Of a DNA stretch of 5,612 bases, positions 4,961 through 5,612 are shown piece after piece. The translations under genes were made by a program, and so were the position numbers. Under the pieces are notes generated by a model. It saw only the letters and a list, made by a program, of their open reading frames with translations, did not search any database and was not told the DNA's origin. The DNA comes from Campylobacterota bacterium (GTDB lineage: Bacteria; Campylobacterota; Campylobacteria; Campylobacterales; SZUA-545). Numbering within the stretch: position 1 is the stretch's first letter; every line of letters begins with the position of its first letter. The stretch spans positions 1-5,612 of the forward strand of contig BNUO01000099.1 in assembly GCA_025997415.1 (NCBI GenBank), given 5' to 3'.

Positions 4961-5513
4961 TTGCGTTGAGGCGATCGTTTTGGCGGGCGGGCAGTCGCGC
5001 CGCATGGGGCGCAACAAGGCGCTTTTGCCCTTTGGCGGCTATGAAACGCTGGTCGAATACCAGTTTTCGCGCCTCGCAGCCTCCGGGCTTTTTGCCGCCG
5101 TGCGCGTGTCGATCAAAGAGTCCGAACTGCCCTTTGACGCGCCCGTTGTACGCGATCGCTGTACCGATTTCGCGCCGATTTTTGCGATCGTTGCCGCGCT
5201 AAGCTCCACGCCGTTCGATCGTGTCTTCTTTATCGCCGTCGATACGCCGTTTTTTGACGAGGAGGCGATCGCCACGCTTTTGGCGCGCCCCGAACCTGCC
5301 GCAGTTGCGCGATCGGCAAGCGGCGATCATCCGCTCTGCGGCGTCTATGAACGAACGCTTCTACCGCACTTTCAACGCTCGATCGCAAACGGCGATCTGG
5401 CGATCAAGTCGGTATTAGAGACGATCGATACGGGATATGCCAACTTTGACGACGCGCTGCTTGCCAACCTGAACACCCGCGAGGAGTATGCGGCGGCGCT
5501 TTTGAGGAAGTAG
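4950..5513 (+). CDS. mobA: Molybdenum cofactor guanylyltransferase MobA
   Basis: MobA transfers GMP from GTP to molybdenum cofactor, giving the guanine dinucleotide form used by DMSO-reductase-type enzymes such as formate dehydrogenase and periplasmic nitrate reductase. From the ATG at 4950-4952 the product is 187 residues, normal for MobA. The nucleotide-binding signature LAGGQSRRMGRNKALLPFGG spans residues 11-30, with Lys23. Asp98 in VDTPFF is the expected Mg site. GDHPLCGVY (125-133) and NLNTREEY (173-180) match the late motifs. The ATG overlaps the end of queD by 11 bases; a TTG at 4932 would add six residues but lies farther from the conserved start. The ribosome site before the ATG is weak, so translation may depend on queD. 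The related CTP-using MocA and generic NTP transferases are alternatives; MobA is best supported by length and motif wording. Confidence 0.9.
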   Translation: MINSCVEAIVLAGGQSRRMGRNKALLPFGGYETLVEYQFSRLAASGLFAAVRVSIKESELPFDAPVVRDRCTDFAPIFAIVAALSSTPFDRVFFIAVDTPFFDEEAIATLLARPEPAAVARSASGDHPLCGVYERTLLPHFQRSIANGDLAIKSVLETIDTGYANFDDALLANLNTREEYAAALLRK

Positions 5514-5527
5514 GGGATTTGGAAGGC

Positions 5528-5545
5528 GGGGCGGCTAAGCGCCCC
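5528..5545. terminator. GC-rich hairpin between convergent genes, possible bidirectional terminator
   Basis: GGGGCG (5528-5533) pairs with CGCCCC (5540-5545) across a six-base GCTAAG loop, 15 bp after the mobA stop and 21 bp after the stop of the minus-strand frame. Neither side has a clear T-run, so it is a weak intrinsic terminator at best. Confidence 0.4.
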
Positions 5546-5565
5546 ATTGAAACTTGTGCTGCGAC

Positions 5566-5612
5566 TTATTTGAAGCCGTCTTTGACATTTTTGCCGGTTT
5601 TGTTTACCGTGT
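5566..5612 (-). CDS. C-terminal end of an unidentified protein (5' partial)
   Basis: A minus-strand frame is open from the right edge to a TAA (complement of 5566-5568). Its last residues read TVNKTGKNVKDGFK. The Lys/Gly-rich amphipathic ending resembles the tails of small membrane-associated or envelope proteins, but 14 residues are too few for identification. Support comes from the open frame, the convergent layout and the hairpin between it and mobA. Confidence 0.4.
   Translation of the reverse strand, partial: TVNKTGKNVKDGFK

Overview
The window looks like chromosomal DNA of a Campylobacterota (Epsilonproteobacteria) member. The best evidence is the ruvC and queD products. RuvC carries the wording [31 protein letters not shown] and [12 protein letters not shown]. 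QueD carries ENAHI..C..KRC..SIHGHSY and LPVNPSAEQF. From memory of the families, both are typical of Campylobacter and Helicobacter relatives. The DNA has moderate GC and is very rich in GATC-containing words, with six copies of the octamer GCGATCGC between 2512 and 5272. No species is claimed.

Layout. (a) 1-1007, plus strand: the 3' part of a surface or secreted protein. It has an Asn/Asp-rich stretch, a Pro-rich linker built on a 30-bp tandem repeat, and a C-terminal domain resembling the TbpB-type or FecR-associated beta-barrel of Campylobacterota. (b) 1008-1808: an 800-bp gene-free gap between convergent genes. It holds a dispersed-repeat cluster of the TGTCATTCTGAG...GAAGAATCT type and a 455-bp non-autonomous mobile element (MITE-like). 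The element has near-perfect ends and a short target duplication, and it is inserted inside one copy of that repeat. (c) 1809-3746, minus strand: a two-gene operon encoding a FIST-domain sensor-like protein and, 3 bp downstream, an exported L,D-transpeptidase. A consensus-like sigma-70 promoter lies upstream of the FIST gene and is bracketed by an interrupted inverted repeat that looks like an operator. (d) 3922-5513, plus strand: a tightly packed ruvC-queD-mobA operon covering Holliday junction resolution, queuosine/7-deazaguanine precursor synthesis and molybdenum cofactor nucleotidylation. Junctions are 1 bp apart or overlapping. (e) 5514-5612: a GC-rich hairpin and the last 14 codons of a convergent minus-strand reading frame.

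The FIST and L,D-transpeptidase genes probably form one transcription unit, which suggests but does not prove a link between small-molecule sensing and cell-wall remodelling. The ruvC-queD-mobA products have no shared pathway; the grouping looks like housekeeping genes sharing transcription. I see no clearly new multi-gene system. The most interesting items are the mobile element in the repeat cluster, the FIST/L,D-transpeptidase operon with its candidate operator, and the GCGATCGC enrichment.
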